DNA from: JAENVT01 sp963720775 | GTDB taxonomy: Bacteria > Actinomycetota > Acidimicrobiia > Acidimicrobiales > Ilumatobacteraceae | Assembly (NCBI GenBank): GCA_963720775.1 | Contig: CAVRGR010000006.1 | Coordinates: 496,001-560,000, forward strand | DNA length: 64,000 nt | Reading direction: 5' to 3' | Part shown: positions 43,647 to 52,920 of the stretch, piece by piece | How the letters are laid out: each line of letters opens with the position of its first letter | How positions within the stretch are numbered: position 1 is the stretch's first letter | Translations under genes and position numbers: made by a program | Notes under the pieces: model-generated | What the model was told of the DNA's origin: nothing | What the model saw: the letters and a program-made list of their open reading frames with translations, nothing else | The model's database searches: none

Positions 43647-44509
43647 GACGCAATCGGCCCGGTCGGCACCCCTTCGGCCTGGCGGCGATCACCTGGCTGT
43701 ACCTCCTGTGGTCGCTCGTGCCAGTCCTCGTGGCCATGCGGATCTCGTTCAACTCGGGCAAGAGTCGCTCGGCGTTCCAATCGCTGTCGTGGCGGTGGTA
43801 CTTCACGGACCCGGCCAAGTCGGTGTGGCACGACCAAACACTGGTGCAACCGCTGAAGAACTCGCTGCGGTTGGCGGCGCTCAGCATGCTGATCACCACG
43901 CCGATCGGCGTCACCATGGCCATCGGCTTGCAGCGCTGGCGCGGCCGTTTGTCGAAGGCATCGAACGCGTTGATGCTGTTTCCGTTGGTGACACCCGAGA
44001 TCGTGATGGGTGTCGCCCTCTTTCTCGTCTTCACCCAGGTCTACACGGGCGTGCCACGCGGGTTCACCACTCAGCTCCTCGGTCACATCACGTTCAGCAT
44101 CTCGTACGTCGTCGTGATCGTGCGCGGCAGGCTGGCCGCGATCGGGCCGCAGTACGAGGAAGCAGCGCGCGACCTCGGAGCCAACCGCCTGCAGGCCTTG
44201 CGACTCGTGCTGCTGCCACTGCTCGGTCCGGCCATCTTTGCCAGCGTGATGGTCGTCTTTGCCGGTTCGATCGACGACTTCGTGATCTCCTCGTTCCTGT
44301 CGACCGGCGCGTCGAGCGAGACCGTTCCGATGAAGATCTACGCCGGAGGTCGAGCGACAGCGACGCCCGCGCTCAACGCGTTGGCCACCATCATGTTGGT
44401 ATTCACGCTCGCCGCCGTCGGCTTGGCAGCGATCGTCATGCGACGCATGCGCAACCGACAGGGCGGGGGCGAGGATGCTCAGCTCGGTAGCCTCGCCGCG
44501 GTCGGTTGA
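43643..44509 (+). CDS. Polyamine-type ABC transporter permease (PotC-like)
   Basis: The 288 residues have about six membrane segments and an EAA loop, EEAARDLGANRLQALRLVLLPLLGP. The DDFVISSFLSTG motif is typical of PotC. ATG at 43643 overlaps the TGA of the first permease. It is convergent with the gene for its ATPase, 12 nt between stops, so the transporter is split over two transcription units. Confidence 0.93.
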   Translation: MRRNRPGRHPFGLAAITWLYLLWSLVPVLVAMRISFNSGKSRSAFQSLSWRWYFTDPAKSVWHDQTLVQPLKNSLRLAALSMLITTPIGVTMAIGLQRWRGRLSKASNALMLFPLVTPEIVMGVALFLVFTQVYTGVPRGFTTQLLGHITFSISYVVVIVRGRLAAIGPQYEEAARDLGANRLQALRLVLLPLLGPAIFASVMVVFAGSIDDFVISSFLSTGASSETVPMKIYAGGRATATPALNALATIMLVFTLAAVGLAAIVMRRMRNRQGGGEDAQLGSLAAVG

Positions 44510-44521
44510 CGTTGCCGGCCC

Positions 44522-45601
44522 TCAACCCGCCAACACGCGAATGGCGTTTGGTGGGAGGTACGCGTCGACCGTTTCACCCTCTCTGCCGCACATCGGCGAA
44601 CCATCGTTGGCGACGAGGGCCTGCAACTTGTGCTCACCGAGCCGCAACAGCACCTGGGTGACGGCACCGACGTAGATCAGTTGCTCGACCACCACCGGCA
44701 CGGCCTCGACCTGTCCATTGCCCAGCGGGGCGAGCTGCACTCGCTCGGGCCGGATCACGACCGTGCACTGCCCGCTGACGCCGGACGTGTCGGCGGAATG
44801 CTCCGCGCCGTTGACGACGATGCGTCCGGGCCCCTTGACAACGGCGGGCAGCAAGTTGGCAACGCCCAGGAAGTCGGCGACATACGCACTGGCCGGCTCC
44901 TCGTACGTCTCCTTCGGCGTGCCGATCTGCTCGATCTCGCCGTCATTCATCACCGCCAGGCGGTCGCTCATGGTCAGTGCCTCTTCCTGATCGTGCGTCA
45001 CGTAGACGAACGTGATGCCGACGTCGCGATGCAGGGCACGCAGCTCGACCTGCAGCGTCTTGCGCAGCTTGGCGTCGAGCGCCCCGAGCGGCTCGTCGAG
45101 CAGCAACACCTTCGGCCGGAGGATGAGCGCCCTGGCCAGGGCGACGCGCTGCTGCTGGCCGCCCGAGAGCTGGTGTGCCTTGCGTCGCTCGAACCCGCTG
45201 AGTCGCACGAGCTCCAGGGCGTCGCCGACGCGCTGGGTCACCTCTGCCTTGCCGGCTTTCTGGAAGCGCAGCCCGAAGCCGACGTTGTCGGCAACGCTCA
45301 GGTGAGGAAACAGTGCGTAACTCTGGAAGACGGTGTTGACCGGCCGGTTCTCGGGAGCCACATCGGCCATGTCGATGCCGTCGATTCGCACCTCGCCATG
45401 GTCGGCGGATTCGAAGCCACCGATCAAGCGCAGCGTCGTCGTCTTGCCACAGCCACTCGGGCCGAGCAATGAGAAGAACTCCCCGCTGTGGATCGCCAGG
45501 TTGATCCCCTTCAGCACCGGATCGCGGTCGTACGTCTTGGTCAGCTCGACGAGCTCGATCTGCCCTCCGGGTCCATCGACGACGCGTTGGTTCGAACGCA
45601 T
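44522..45601 (-). CDS. Polyamine-type ABC transporter ATPase (PotA-like)
   Basis: The 359 residues contain Walker A GPSGCGKTTTLRLIGG, the VFQSYALFPHLSV Q-loop, signature LSGGQQQRVALARAL, Walker B LLLDEPLGALD, and the switch His in YVTHDQEEA. A C-terminal TOBE domain (about residues 260-355) includes VVIRPERVQLAP. It energises uptake with the PotD/B/C-like proteins encoded convergently. It lies 9 nt downstream of the EamA gene and is probably co-transcribed with it and with the regulator gene further upstream. Confidence 0.95.
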   Translation of the reverse strand: MRSNQRVVDGPGGQIELVELTKTYDRDPVLKGINLAIHSGEFFSLLGPSGCGKTTTLRLIGGFESADHGEVRIDGIDMADVAPENRPVNTVFQSYALFPHLSVADNVGFGLRFQKAGKAEVTQRVGDALELVRLSGFERRKAHQLSGGQQQRVALARALILRPKVLLLDEPLGALDAKLRKTLQVELRALHRDVGITFVYVTHDQEEALTMSDRLAVMNDGEIEQIGTPKETYEEPASAYVADFLGVANLLPAVVKGPGRIVVNGAEHSADTSGVSGQCTVVIRPERVQLAPLGNGQVEAVPVVVEQLIYVGAVTQVLLRLGEHKLQALVANDGSPMCGREGETVDAYLPPNAIRVLAG

Positions 45602-45610
45602 CGCTACTTT

Positions 45611-46534
45611 CTAGTACTCCTGGACGGGCTGGACCGCGCCTGGAGCGGTGTCGAGGATCGCTTTGCCGACGACTGCCGCGAAGATGATGGCTCCGCCGAC
45701 GATTGTCGCCGCTTTCGGCGCGTCACCGAGCACGAGGAACACCCACAGCGGCACGAACACCATCTCGGTCTGGGCGAACACTGTCATCGGCACGGCGGGT
45801 ACGCGCTTCGAGCCGTGGTTGAACAGCATCGTGCCGACGGTGATGAAGACGGCGCCGTGCAACAGCGCCAGGCTCATGTCCTTGAAGGGCGGGAACAACG
45901 TCTTGCCATGGGCGAGGGTGATCACCGAGCAGAGCACGATCATCATCGCCGCGTACCCGGGCAGCACGGGCGACCAGTCAGCACCGGGATCGGAACGAAC
46001 GCTGATGGTGTAGATCGCGAACCCCACGGATGCCATCACGGCGGCGCTGTTGCCGATCATGTTGCCCGCATGAAGGTCTCCGAAGACGGTGACTACGAGG
46101 CCGACGAACGCAACGAGGATGGCTCCGAGCGTCACTCGTGAAAGGCGTTCTTTCAGCACGACTCGGGCAAGGATCACCGCCACCAACGGGGTGATCGAGC
46201 CGAGGAACGAGGCATTGGCGGCGGTGGTCGTCTTGACCGCATAGATGAACGCGAGCGAGGCGAGAAGCAGTCCGAAGTTGGCGGTCATCATCCATCGCCC
46301 CGATGTGTACGCCCTGCGAAGCATCATCGGCTGCCGGCGCCCCGCGGCGAAGAGCTCCATCACGACCAGAACGCCGACCGACCGCCAGATCAGGTACTGG
46401 AACGCGTCGGAATGCTTGGCCAGTCGCGCCGTTACGGCTCCGAAGCTCCACACCACGCCAGAACCGAGAGCCATGATGGACGCGGCAATCGGGATCTGTG
46501 TCACGTGTCGTGAGGTAGTTGCGCTGGCCGTCAT
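45611..46534 (-). CDS. EamA/DMT-superfamily transporter
   Basis: The 307 residues contain about ten hydrophobic helices in two EamA repeats (ALGSGVVWSFGAVTARLAK, then GNSAAVMASVGFAIYTISVR). These carriers usually export amino acids or other small metabolites. ATG at 46534 is chosen; a GTG at 46549, five codons earlier, follows GGGGA closely and is an alternative start. It sits between the MmyB-like regulator and the PotA-like ATPase on one strand, so import and export functions appear under one control. Confidence 0.88.
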   Translation of the reverse strand: MTASATTSRHVTQIPIAASIMALGSGVVWSFGAVTARLAKHSDAFQYLIWRSVGVLVVMELFAAGRRQPMMLRRAYTSGRWMMTANFGLLLASLAFIYAVKTTTAANASFLGSITPLVAVILARVVLKERLSRVTLGAILVAFVGLVVTVFGDLHAGNMIGNSAAVMASVGFAIYTISVRSDPGADWSPVLPGYAAMMIVLCSVITLAHGKTLFPPFKDMSLALLHGAVFITVGTMLFNHGSKRVPAVPMTVFAQTEMVFVPLWVFLVLGDAPKAATIVGGAIIFAAVVGKAILDTAPGAVQPVQEY

Positions 46535-46566
46535 GGATGACTCGTTCACGGTTCCCCGTGACGTGT

Positions 46567-47400
46567 TCACGCGCCGGCGGGATGGGACGATCGTACCGGG
46601 CACGACCCCACGGGGTCCCCGCGCAAAATCTGATCGGTGTGATCGTTTGCAGGAAAGAACAGCTCGATGGCCAGCTCGTCGATGGTGACGTCGAGCGGGG
46701 TTCCGAACGTGGTCAGCGTGGTGAAGAGACACAGCTCGCCTACCGGCGTTGCCAGGCGGAACGGTACGAGCAACTGGGGATCGTCGGCTCGGGACACCGC
46801 GGTGAACGGTGCGATCTGGGCGACGTTCGGGTAGCTGGTCACTTCCTCCAGAAGTGCCTGCAGCACCGGATCGCCGGTGAGCGCGATCGATCGATGAAGT
46901 TGCCGGAGGAGGTACGCCGCCCAGTCGGTGAAGTTGGTCGTGCGTCGCGCCAGGCCATCGGGGTGCAGGCACAGGCGGTACACGTTGAGTGGCGGACCGA
47001 GGATGGAGCCGGGCAGCCCGTCCGTCAGTTGCAGGGCCGAGCGATTGGCGATCGTGACGTTCCACTGGCGATCGATTGCCACACCAGGGTACGGATCGTG
47101 TGCATCGAGCATCCGTTGGACCGAGGCGCGGACATGGTCCATGGCCGGGTCGTCGATGGGCATCTGCGAGAACCGAGGCGCATAGCCGGCAGCGAGCAGG
47201 AGATCGTTGCGTTCACGCAGTGGCACCTCGAGGTGGTGGGCGAGCGCGAGCACGAGTTCCGGGCTGGGACGCGAGCGGCCCGTTTCGACGAAGCTGAGAT
47301 GGCGAGTCGACACGCCGGCGTCGAGCGCCAAGTCCATCTGGCTGCGTCGGCGTCGAGTACGCCAGTCACGCAGGAGATCTCCCACCGGCAGTCGGGCCAT
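46567..47400 (-). CDS. XRE-family regulator with MmyB-like ligand-binding domain
   Basis: The 277 residues have an N-terminal helix-turn-helix: LLRDWRTRRRRSQMDLALDAGVSTRHLSFVETGRSRPS (quoted in parts, about residues 9-46). The MmyB-like PAS-type domain follows (PYPGVAIDRQWNVTIANRSA and later FGTPLDVTIDELAIELFFPA). Such regulators often control a divergent short oxidoreductase or SnoaL-like gene. Here the divergent gene 118 nt away is SnoaL-like, and the regulator also heads the operon with EamA and PotA-like genes. A fatty-acid-like ligand is suggested for the MmyB domain from structural work on the family. Confidence 0.9.
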   Translation of the reverse strand: MARLPVGDLLRDWRTRRRRSQMDLALDAGVSTRHLSFVETGRSRPSPELVLALAHHLEVPLRERNDLLLAAGYAPRFSQMPIDDPAMDHVRASVQRMLDAHDPYPGVAIDRQWNVTIANRSALQLTDGLPGSILGPPLNVYRLCLHPDGLARRTTNFTDWAAYLLRQLHRSIALTGDPVLQALLEEVTSYPNVAQIAPFTAVSRADDPQLLVPFRLATPVGELCLFTTLTTFGTPLDVTIDELAIELFFPANDHTDQILRGDPVGSCPVRSSHPAGA

Positions 47401-47518
47401 CGCGTCACCTTAGGGATGATCCGTCGCATGCACCATGACGTGAGAGGTAATGAACGTGTGTCGAACTTGATACGACGGGTAATCGCCGGAGCTACGGATT
47501 CGGAGCATCGTGGCGGTC

Positions 47519-47908
47519 ATGAGCATCACAGACAACGACCACACCACATCCATCACCGACACCATCGACTCGCATCTCGAGGCATATGCCCTGGCCGATG
47601 CCGATCGACGCGGCGCGTTCGTTGCGGCCAACTGGAACGCCGCCGGCGAGCTGACCGACCCGCCAATGACCGGTCGCGGCCATGCCGAGATCAGCGCTCT
47701 GGCCGAAGTCGTACTGACCCACTACGCCGGTCATCGCTTCGAACGGAGCACCGCAGTCGATAGCCACCACGGCTTCGCCCGCTACGGCTGGAGCCTGGTT
47801 GCACCCGACGGCGCGATTGCGGTCAGCGGAACCGACTTCGTCGAGTTCGACGACGACGGCAAGCTGTTGCGAATCGTCGGCTTCTTCGGGCCGCTCGAAG
47901 CCGCCTGA
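47519..47908 (+). CDS. SnoaL-like (NTF2-fold) protein
   Basis: The protein of about 129 residues has the SnoaL-like pattern: DTIDSHLEAYALADADRRGAFV, GRGHAEISALAEVV, and SGTDFVEFDDDGKLLRIVGFF. NTF2-fold proteins act as isomerases, cyclases or ligand-binding proteins. ATG at 47519 is chosen; a GTG at 47510 is possible. It is divergent from the MmyB-like regulator, which probably controls it. The function is unknown. Confidence 0.8.
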   Translation: MSITDNDHTTSITDTIDSHLEAYALADADRRGAFVAANWNAAGELTDPPMTGRGHAEISALAEVVLTHYAGHRFERSTAVDSHHGFARYGWSLVAPDGAIAVSGTDFVEFDDDGKLLRIVGFFGPLEAA

Positions 47909-47935
47909 GGAACCAATGAGGTGCCGAGCTCGTCG

Positions 47936-49615
47936 TTACCCGGCGAGCTCGGCACGCAACTGGTCGAGGCCGATCGCGCCGAGCCGCAGCGCTCGGGTGT
48001 GCCAGCCCTTCAGATCGAAGGAGTCGCCATCGCGGGCCCGTGCGTCGTCGCGAGCAGCCACCCACTCACGCTGGCCGATCTTGTAGCTGATGGCTTGCGC
48101 CGGCCAGCCGAGGTACCGGTCGATCTCGCTGCGCATGAAGGTCTCGGTGTGTCCGGTCTCGTGCACGGAGAACTCGAAAGCGAGGTCGGGGTCCCAGACC
48201 TCGCCACTGTGGAACGGCGTGCCATCGTTCAAGGTGGTGCGGTCGGGGATGCGCATGCCGAGATGCATCCCGATGTCGATGATCACGCGCACCGTGCGCA
48301 GCATCTGGGCGCTGAGGAAGCCGAGCCTGTAGTCGGGGTTCTCGAACCACCCGAACTCGTCGCACAGCTGCTCTGCGTAGAGCGCCCATCCCTCGCCGTG
48401 ACCGGGGATGAAGCTGGATCGTTGGATGCGACTGAGTGACCCCGCTTGAACCTTGGCGTAGCCGATCTGAAGATGATGACCGGGCACCGACTCGTGGTAG
48501 CAGGTCGTCACTTCCCCCCACCTGGGGAACATGGTGCGGGCCAGCGCCGGATACCACGTTCGGCCGGGCCGGGTGAAGTCTTCCGACGGACCGGTGTAGT
48601 AGGCGGCAGCGGCAGATCCTTCCGGCGGGATGAGCGCCTCGCAGCGGTTGATCTCGGCGGGTATCTCGAAGTGTTGCTCGCTGCGTTCGAGCGCTTCGTC
48701 GGTGAGATCCTGCAACCACGCCTTGTAGGCATCGACGCCGTGCTCCGACCGCGCCGGGTCGTGCTCGAGCAGTTCGATCACTTCGGCAAAGCTCGCATCC
48801 TGCTTGATGCGCGTGCAAGTGACGGCGATCTCGCCACGCAAGTAGTCGAAGTCGGTCCACGCCCACTCGTACATCTCCTGCGGTTCGAGGTCGGCACCGA
48901 GCATGGTGCGTACCCCGAGCCGATAGCGATCCACCCCGCATCCGTCTGCCAGGTCGGCGTCTGGTGCGTAGACGTCGCGCAAGTACGTGGCGAAGTCGGC
49001 GTACGCGGTGTTGGCGAACTCGACGCGATCGCGGATCTGCTTTCGCAACGTCGCCGCTACCTCGGGGCTGGCGTCGGCCTCGTCGGCCAGCGTGTCGAAC
49101 CATCGGTTCGCGGCCCATGTGGCGGCCTGGTCGGCAGCGGCCAGTGCCTGGCGCCGCGCCGCCACGGTACCGGTTGCCCGACCTCGCTCGTAGGTGGCGC
49201 GCAGCCCGGCGAGCGCGGCCGGGATGGCGTGCAAGCGAGCCGCAATGTTCGTCCACGCCTCCTCGCCGGTGCGCGGCATCAGGTCGAACGTGCTGCGCAG
49301 TGTGGTTGCCGGCGCGGCGATGGCTCGGAGAGCGCGTAGCCACTCGCCGGCGTCGTGCGACATCAACGTGGTTGCCAAACGCTCGGTGATGAAGTTCTTG
49401 GCCAACCGGTCGTGCTCGTCGGTGACGGGCAGACCTGAGAGCGCGACGAGGGTCGTGCGCAGGTGATCGGCACGTTGCTCGTGCCCCTCAGGTGAGAAAT
49501 CGGTGAGCCGATCGTCGTAGCCGGGGATACCTCGAGCAGTCGCCAGGCATGGGTCGAGTGCAGCCTGTTGGGCGACGACGCGATCGGCGAGATCGAAGAT
49601 GGGAGTCACTGACAT
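47936..49615 (-). CDS. DUF885 putative zinc peptidase
   Basis: The 559 residues match the DUF885 family. The zinc-site motif is CYHESVPGHHLQIGYA (HESxPGHH), and FIPGHGEGWALYAEQLCDEFGWF follows, with the Glu of the gluzincin-like site. The N-terminus carries TPIFDLADRVVAQQAALDP. No signal peptide is seen, so it is probably cytoplasmic. The physiological substrate is unknown. ATG at 49615 precedes the conserved start. It is divergent from the cyclase-AAA gene with a 62-nt gap. Confidence 0.9.
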   Translation of the reverse strand: MSVTPIFDLADRVVAQQAALDPCLATARGIPGYDDRLTDFSPEGHEQRADHLRTTLVALSGLPVTDEHDRLAKNFITERLATTLMSHDAGEWLRALRAIAAPATTLRSTFDLMPRTGEEAWTNIAARLHAIPAALAGLRATYERGRATGTVAARRQALAAADQAATWAANRWFDTLADEADASPEVAATLRKQIRDRVEFANTAYADFATYLRDVYAPDADLADGCGVDRYRLGVRTMLGADLEPQEMYEWAWTDFDYLRGEIAVTCTRIKQDASFAEVIELLEHDPARSEHGVDAYKAWLQDLTDEALERSEQHFEIPAEINRCEALIPPEGSAAAAYYTGPSEDFTRPGRTWYPALARTMFPRWGEVTTCYHESVPGHHLQIGYAKVQAGSLSRIQRSSFIPGHGEGWALYAEQLCDEFGWFENPDYRLGFLSAQMLRTVRVIIDIGMHLGMRIPDRTTLNDGTPFHSGEVWDPDLAFEFSVHETGHTETFMRSEIDRYLGWPAQAISYKIGQREWVAARDDARARDGDSFDLKGWHTRALRLGAIGLDQLRAELAG

Positions 49616-49677
49616 GACACCGAGCGTAGGTCTCGCCGCACCCTCCTCACGCTGGCCGATCTGGGCTGACACGTAGG

Positions 49678-52600
49678 ATGCCGTCCGATGGGAGCCTTGA
49701 CGGTCCACGGTGGGACGCTGAGATGAGCCCGGGGCATGTCGAGACGGCGACGGTGCTCTTCACCGATCTCGTCGGGAGCACCGCAACACGAAGCGCGATC
49801 GGCGACGAGCGGGGTGACGACCTTCGTCGCCTCCACGACACGCTCACGACCGACGCCGTCGCGGCCTGCAACGGACGGATCGTCAAGTCGCTCGGCGATG
49901 GATTCATGTCCGTGTTCGGTAGCGCCTCCGATGCCATCCAGGCGGCTACCGCGATCCAACGGGCCTTCGACCGCTACAACCGCAGCGTCCGCGGCGAACC
50001 CGAGATGCATGTGCGGGTCGGAATCGCGGTCGGGGACGTCACGTTGGAGGACGAGGACTTCCACGGCATGCCGGTGGTGCAGGCCGCTCGACTGTGCGCC
50101 AAGTGCGAATCCGACGAGATCCTTGCCACGATGGCCGTGAAGTGGCTCGTCGGGAGCCGAGTCAACGCCACCTTCGTCGACCTCGGTGCGTTGGAGTTGA
50201 AAGGCATCAGTCAGCCGACCGAGTGCGTTCGTCTCGAGTGGCCCCGCGAAGAACACGCCGCGGCACCGGCCATACCGCTGCAGGGCTTTCTGGAGGGTGG
50301 ATCGAGTGGAGCTCTTCGCGGGCGCTCTTCGGAGGTGGCCGCGCTGAGCTCCATGTGGGCTGCGGTGCGCGAAGGCAATCCGCAGGTCGCGCTCGTCAGC
50401 GGCGAGCCGGGTGTCGGTAAGACGCGGCTCGTCACCGAACTGGCCAAGCGCGTCGCCGCGGGCGGAGGCGTCGTGCTCGCTGGGCGGGTCGAAGAAGGCC
50501 TTGGCGGGCCGTATCAACCATTTGTCGAGGCGATCCTGCACTACGTGCGTCAGCCGTTGGGCGACAGCCAGGCGCGATCGCTTGGTGATGGAGCCGGCGA
50601 GCTCACCCGCATCGTGCCCGACCTCGAACAGCTCGTCGGGCCACTCCCGGCTCCTGTGAAGGCCGATGCCGGGACCGAGCAGTATCGCTTGGCCGATGCC
50701 GTCGCTTCGTTCATCCACGCGGTTTCCGAGTCGGCCCCTGTGCTCTTCGTCATCGACGACTTCCATTGGTGCGAGCCGCAGACCGCTCTGCTGCTTCGAC
50801 ACCTCTGCGCCAACCTCGCCCACGCGAAGGTGATGGTCGCTGTCACGTTCCGTGACACCGACCTCCCGAACAACCCGCCGGCGGGTGATGTCATCGCCGA
50901 TCTCTTCCGCCTTCCCGAGGTGCAGTTGCTCAACGTGACCGGTGTCGACGTTGTTGCGGTACGTGAGCTCATCGACGACGTCGGCCTCGGCGGTCAGTAC
51001 GACCTCGGACAGCTGGCCGAGCAGATCCAGCAAGAGTCGGACGGCAACCCGTTCTTCGTCAACGAGTTGATCCGCCACATCGGGGAAGGTCCTGCGTCGA
51101 CCGGCGCCGACTCCGCGCATCGACCCACCACGGATCCACCCACGCTTCCCACGAGCGTCACCGAAGTCGTTCGCCGGCGGCTGAAGCGGCTGAGCCCGGC
51201 CACCATCGAACTGCTGTCCCACGCCGCGATCGCCGGTCTGGAGTTCAATCTGAAGCTCCTGGAACTGGTCCTCGGTGATCAGTTCACGCTGCTCGACTGC
51301 GCCGACGAGGCGATCCAGGCCCGGTTGCTCGAAGAACGCGGCGTCGGCCGCTATCGCTTCGTTCACAAGCTCGTTGCCGAGACGCTGGTTGCCGACCTGA
51401 GTGCCACACGGCGCGCCAGCCTTCATCTGCGGTTGGCGACAGCGACCGAGCGCCAGAACGCTTCCGACATCGAAGTCGTGATCGGCGATCTCGCATATCA
51501 CTACGGCTTGGCCGTTCCGTTCGGTGACGTTGCCCACACCGTCGACGTCATCGAACGGGCCGGGCGCAAGGCCATGCGCCAGCTGGCCTTCGCCGAGGCC
51601 GCCGACTACTTCCGGCGAGCGCTCGAACTGGCCACCGACAGAGACGCGGCGACAAGGATCGATCTGCTCATCGCCCTCACGAGGGCGCAGAGCCACGCCG
51701 GCAAACCTGACCGATCGGCGCTCCTCCAAGCAACGACGCTGGCTCGAAGCATCGGAGACGATCGCCGATTCGCCGAAGCGGCGCTGGCGGAGGATGTCGC
51801 CGTGCTCGGTGTGTTCGGTTCGGTCGACACGGGCCGAACTGCCATCTTGGAAGAAGCAATCGGGCGAGCCGCCGACCTGCCCGCTTCGCTGCAGGCACAG
51901 TTGCACGCCGATCTGGCGCTGGAGCTGATCTTTTCCGACACGGTCGAACGCAAGCTCCGCGTGGCCAACACGGCGTTGGAGCTCGCCCGCCAATCCCAGT
52001 CTCCAAAGACACTCGCTCGAGTACTCGCCCTGCGCTATCCGACCTTGTGGACGGCGCGCACGCTCGACGACCGGCTGCGGATCGTTGAGGAGCTGATCGC
52101 CTTGTCGGACCAATTGGACGACAGTTCGCTCGCCTTCCTGGCGGCCGCCAACGGTGCACTCGTGATGCTGGAAGCGGGAGATGTAGTCGAGGCGGACCGT
52201 CGGCTGGTGACTGCGGAGCATCTCGCGCAACGCCTCGGCGAGCCACGGCTGCGGTGGTTCGCGTCCATCTGTCGCGCCAAACGCCAGATCATCGTCGGCG
52301 ATCTCTCTGGTGCCGAAGCCACCGCCAACCATGCGGCCGAGCTCGGTGGGCTGGCCGGGAGGGCTGATGCTCCCAACTATCACGCGGCCCAGCGATTCTG
52401 CATCGGGTTTCATCGCGGCTCGCTCGACGGCTTGCAGTCCGCAGTCGACCAAGCCGTGGCGCTGAGCCGCGGCGCCCCCTCCTTCTTGTCGATGCGTGTT
52501 GCTCTTCTGGCAGAGGTGGGCGATCGTGCCGGTGCCCAACGCGAGCTCGATCAGCTGGCCGCTACGGGCTTTGCGTTCGCGGCGCAGTTCACCCAGGTGG

Positions 52601-52878
52601 TTGCCCTGTGCTTCTGCGCGCTCGGTGCGGTGATCACCGACGATGCGGTCGCTGCAGCAGCGCTGTACGAACGACTGGCTCCGCATCGCGGCCGCTTCGC
52701 CGACGCCGGTTCGACGTGGTACGGATCGGTCGACCACTACCTCGGCGGCCTGGCCGGAGTGCTCGGTCGCAATCGCGACGCGCACGAGCACTTCGACGAT
52801 GCCCAGCGGTTGCACACCCAAGTCGGTTCGCAACCGATGCTCTTGCGAACGGCGCGTGACATCGCCCGGCTCGGTTGA
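49678..52878 (+). CDS. Class III cyclase domain fused to AAA ATPase and TPR-like C-terminus (LuxR-like signalling ATPase without HTH)
   Basis: The protein is 1066 residues from ATG 49678 (1051 from ATG 49723). The class III nucleotide cyclase domain is at about residues 20-175: ATVLFTDLVGSTATR with a metal Asp, KSLGDGFMSVFGS with the second Asp, and MHVRVGIAVGDVTLEDED. An AAA/STAND ATPase follows: Walker A VSGEPGVGKTRLVTEL, Walker B LFVIDDFHW, with LLLRHLCANLAHAKVMV. The remaining 500 residues are Ala/Leu-rich helical repeats typical of TPR or STAND sensor regions. The family is common in actinobacteria; the cyclase domain may bind or make cAMP, and the substrate-specifying Lys/Asp pair should be checked. 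There is no C-terminal DNA-binding domain. Confidence 0.9.
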   Translation: MPSDGSLDGPRWDAEMSPGHVETATVLFTDLVGSTATRSAIGDERGDDLRRLHDTLTTDAVAACNGRIVKSLGDGFMSVFGSASDAIQAATAIQRAFDRYNRSVRGEPEMHVRVGIAVGDVTLEDEDFHGMPVVQAARLCAKCESDEILATMAVKWLVGSRVNATFVDLGALELKGISQPTECVRLEWPREEHAAAPAIPLQGFLEGGSSGALRGRSSEVAALSSMWAAVREGNPQVALVSGEPGVGKTRLVTELAKRVAAGGGVVLAGRVEEGLGGPYQPFVEAILHYVRQPLGDSQARSLGDGAGELTRIVPDLEQLVGPLPAPVKADAGTEQYRLADAVASFIHAVSESAPVLFVIDDFHWCEPQTALLLRHLCANLAHAKVMVAVTFRDTDLPNNPPAGDVIADLFRLPEVQLLNVTGVDVVAVRELIDDVGLGGQYDLGQLAEQIQQESDGNPFFVNELIRHIGEGPASTGADSAHRPTTDPPTLPTSVTEVVRRRLKRLSPATIELLSHAAIAGLEFNLKLLELVLGDQFTLLDCADEAIQARLLEERGVGRYRFVHKLVAETLVADLSATRRASLHLRLATATERQNASDIEVVIGDLAYHYGLAVPFGDVAHTVDVIERAGRKAMRQLAFAEAADYFRRALELATDRDAATRIDLLIALTRAQSHAGKPDRSALLQATTLARSIGDDRRFAEAALAEDVAVLGVFGSVDTGRTAILEEAIGRAADLPASLQAQLHADLALELIFSDTVERKLRVANTALELARQSQSPKTLARVLALRYPTLWTARTLDDRLRIVEELIALSDQLDDSSLAFLAAANGALVMLEAGDVVEADRRLVTAEHLAQRLGEPRLRWFASICRAKRQIIVGDLSGAEATANHAAELGGLAGRADAPNYHAAQRFCIGFHRGSLDGLQSAVDQAVALSRGAPSFLSMRVALLAEVGDRAGAQRELDQLAATGFAFAAQFTQVVALCFCALGAVITDDAVAAAALYERLAPHRGRFADAGSTWYGSVDHYLGGLAGVLGRNRDAHEHFDDAQRLHTQVGSQPMLLRTARDIARLG

Positions 52879-52920
52879 TCTCTATGATCGGGCCGCCATC
52901 CGAACAGACAGGGGAAGTCA

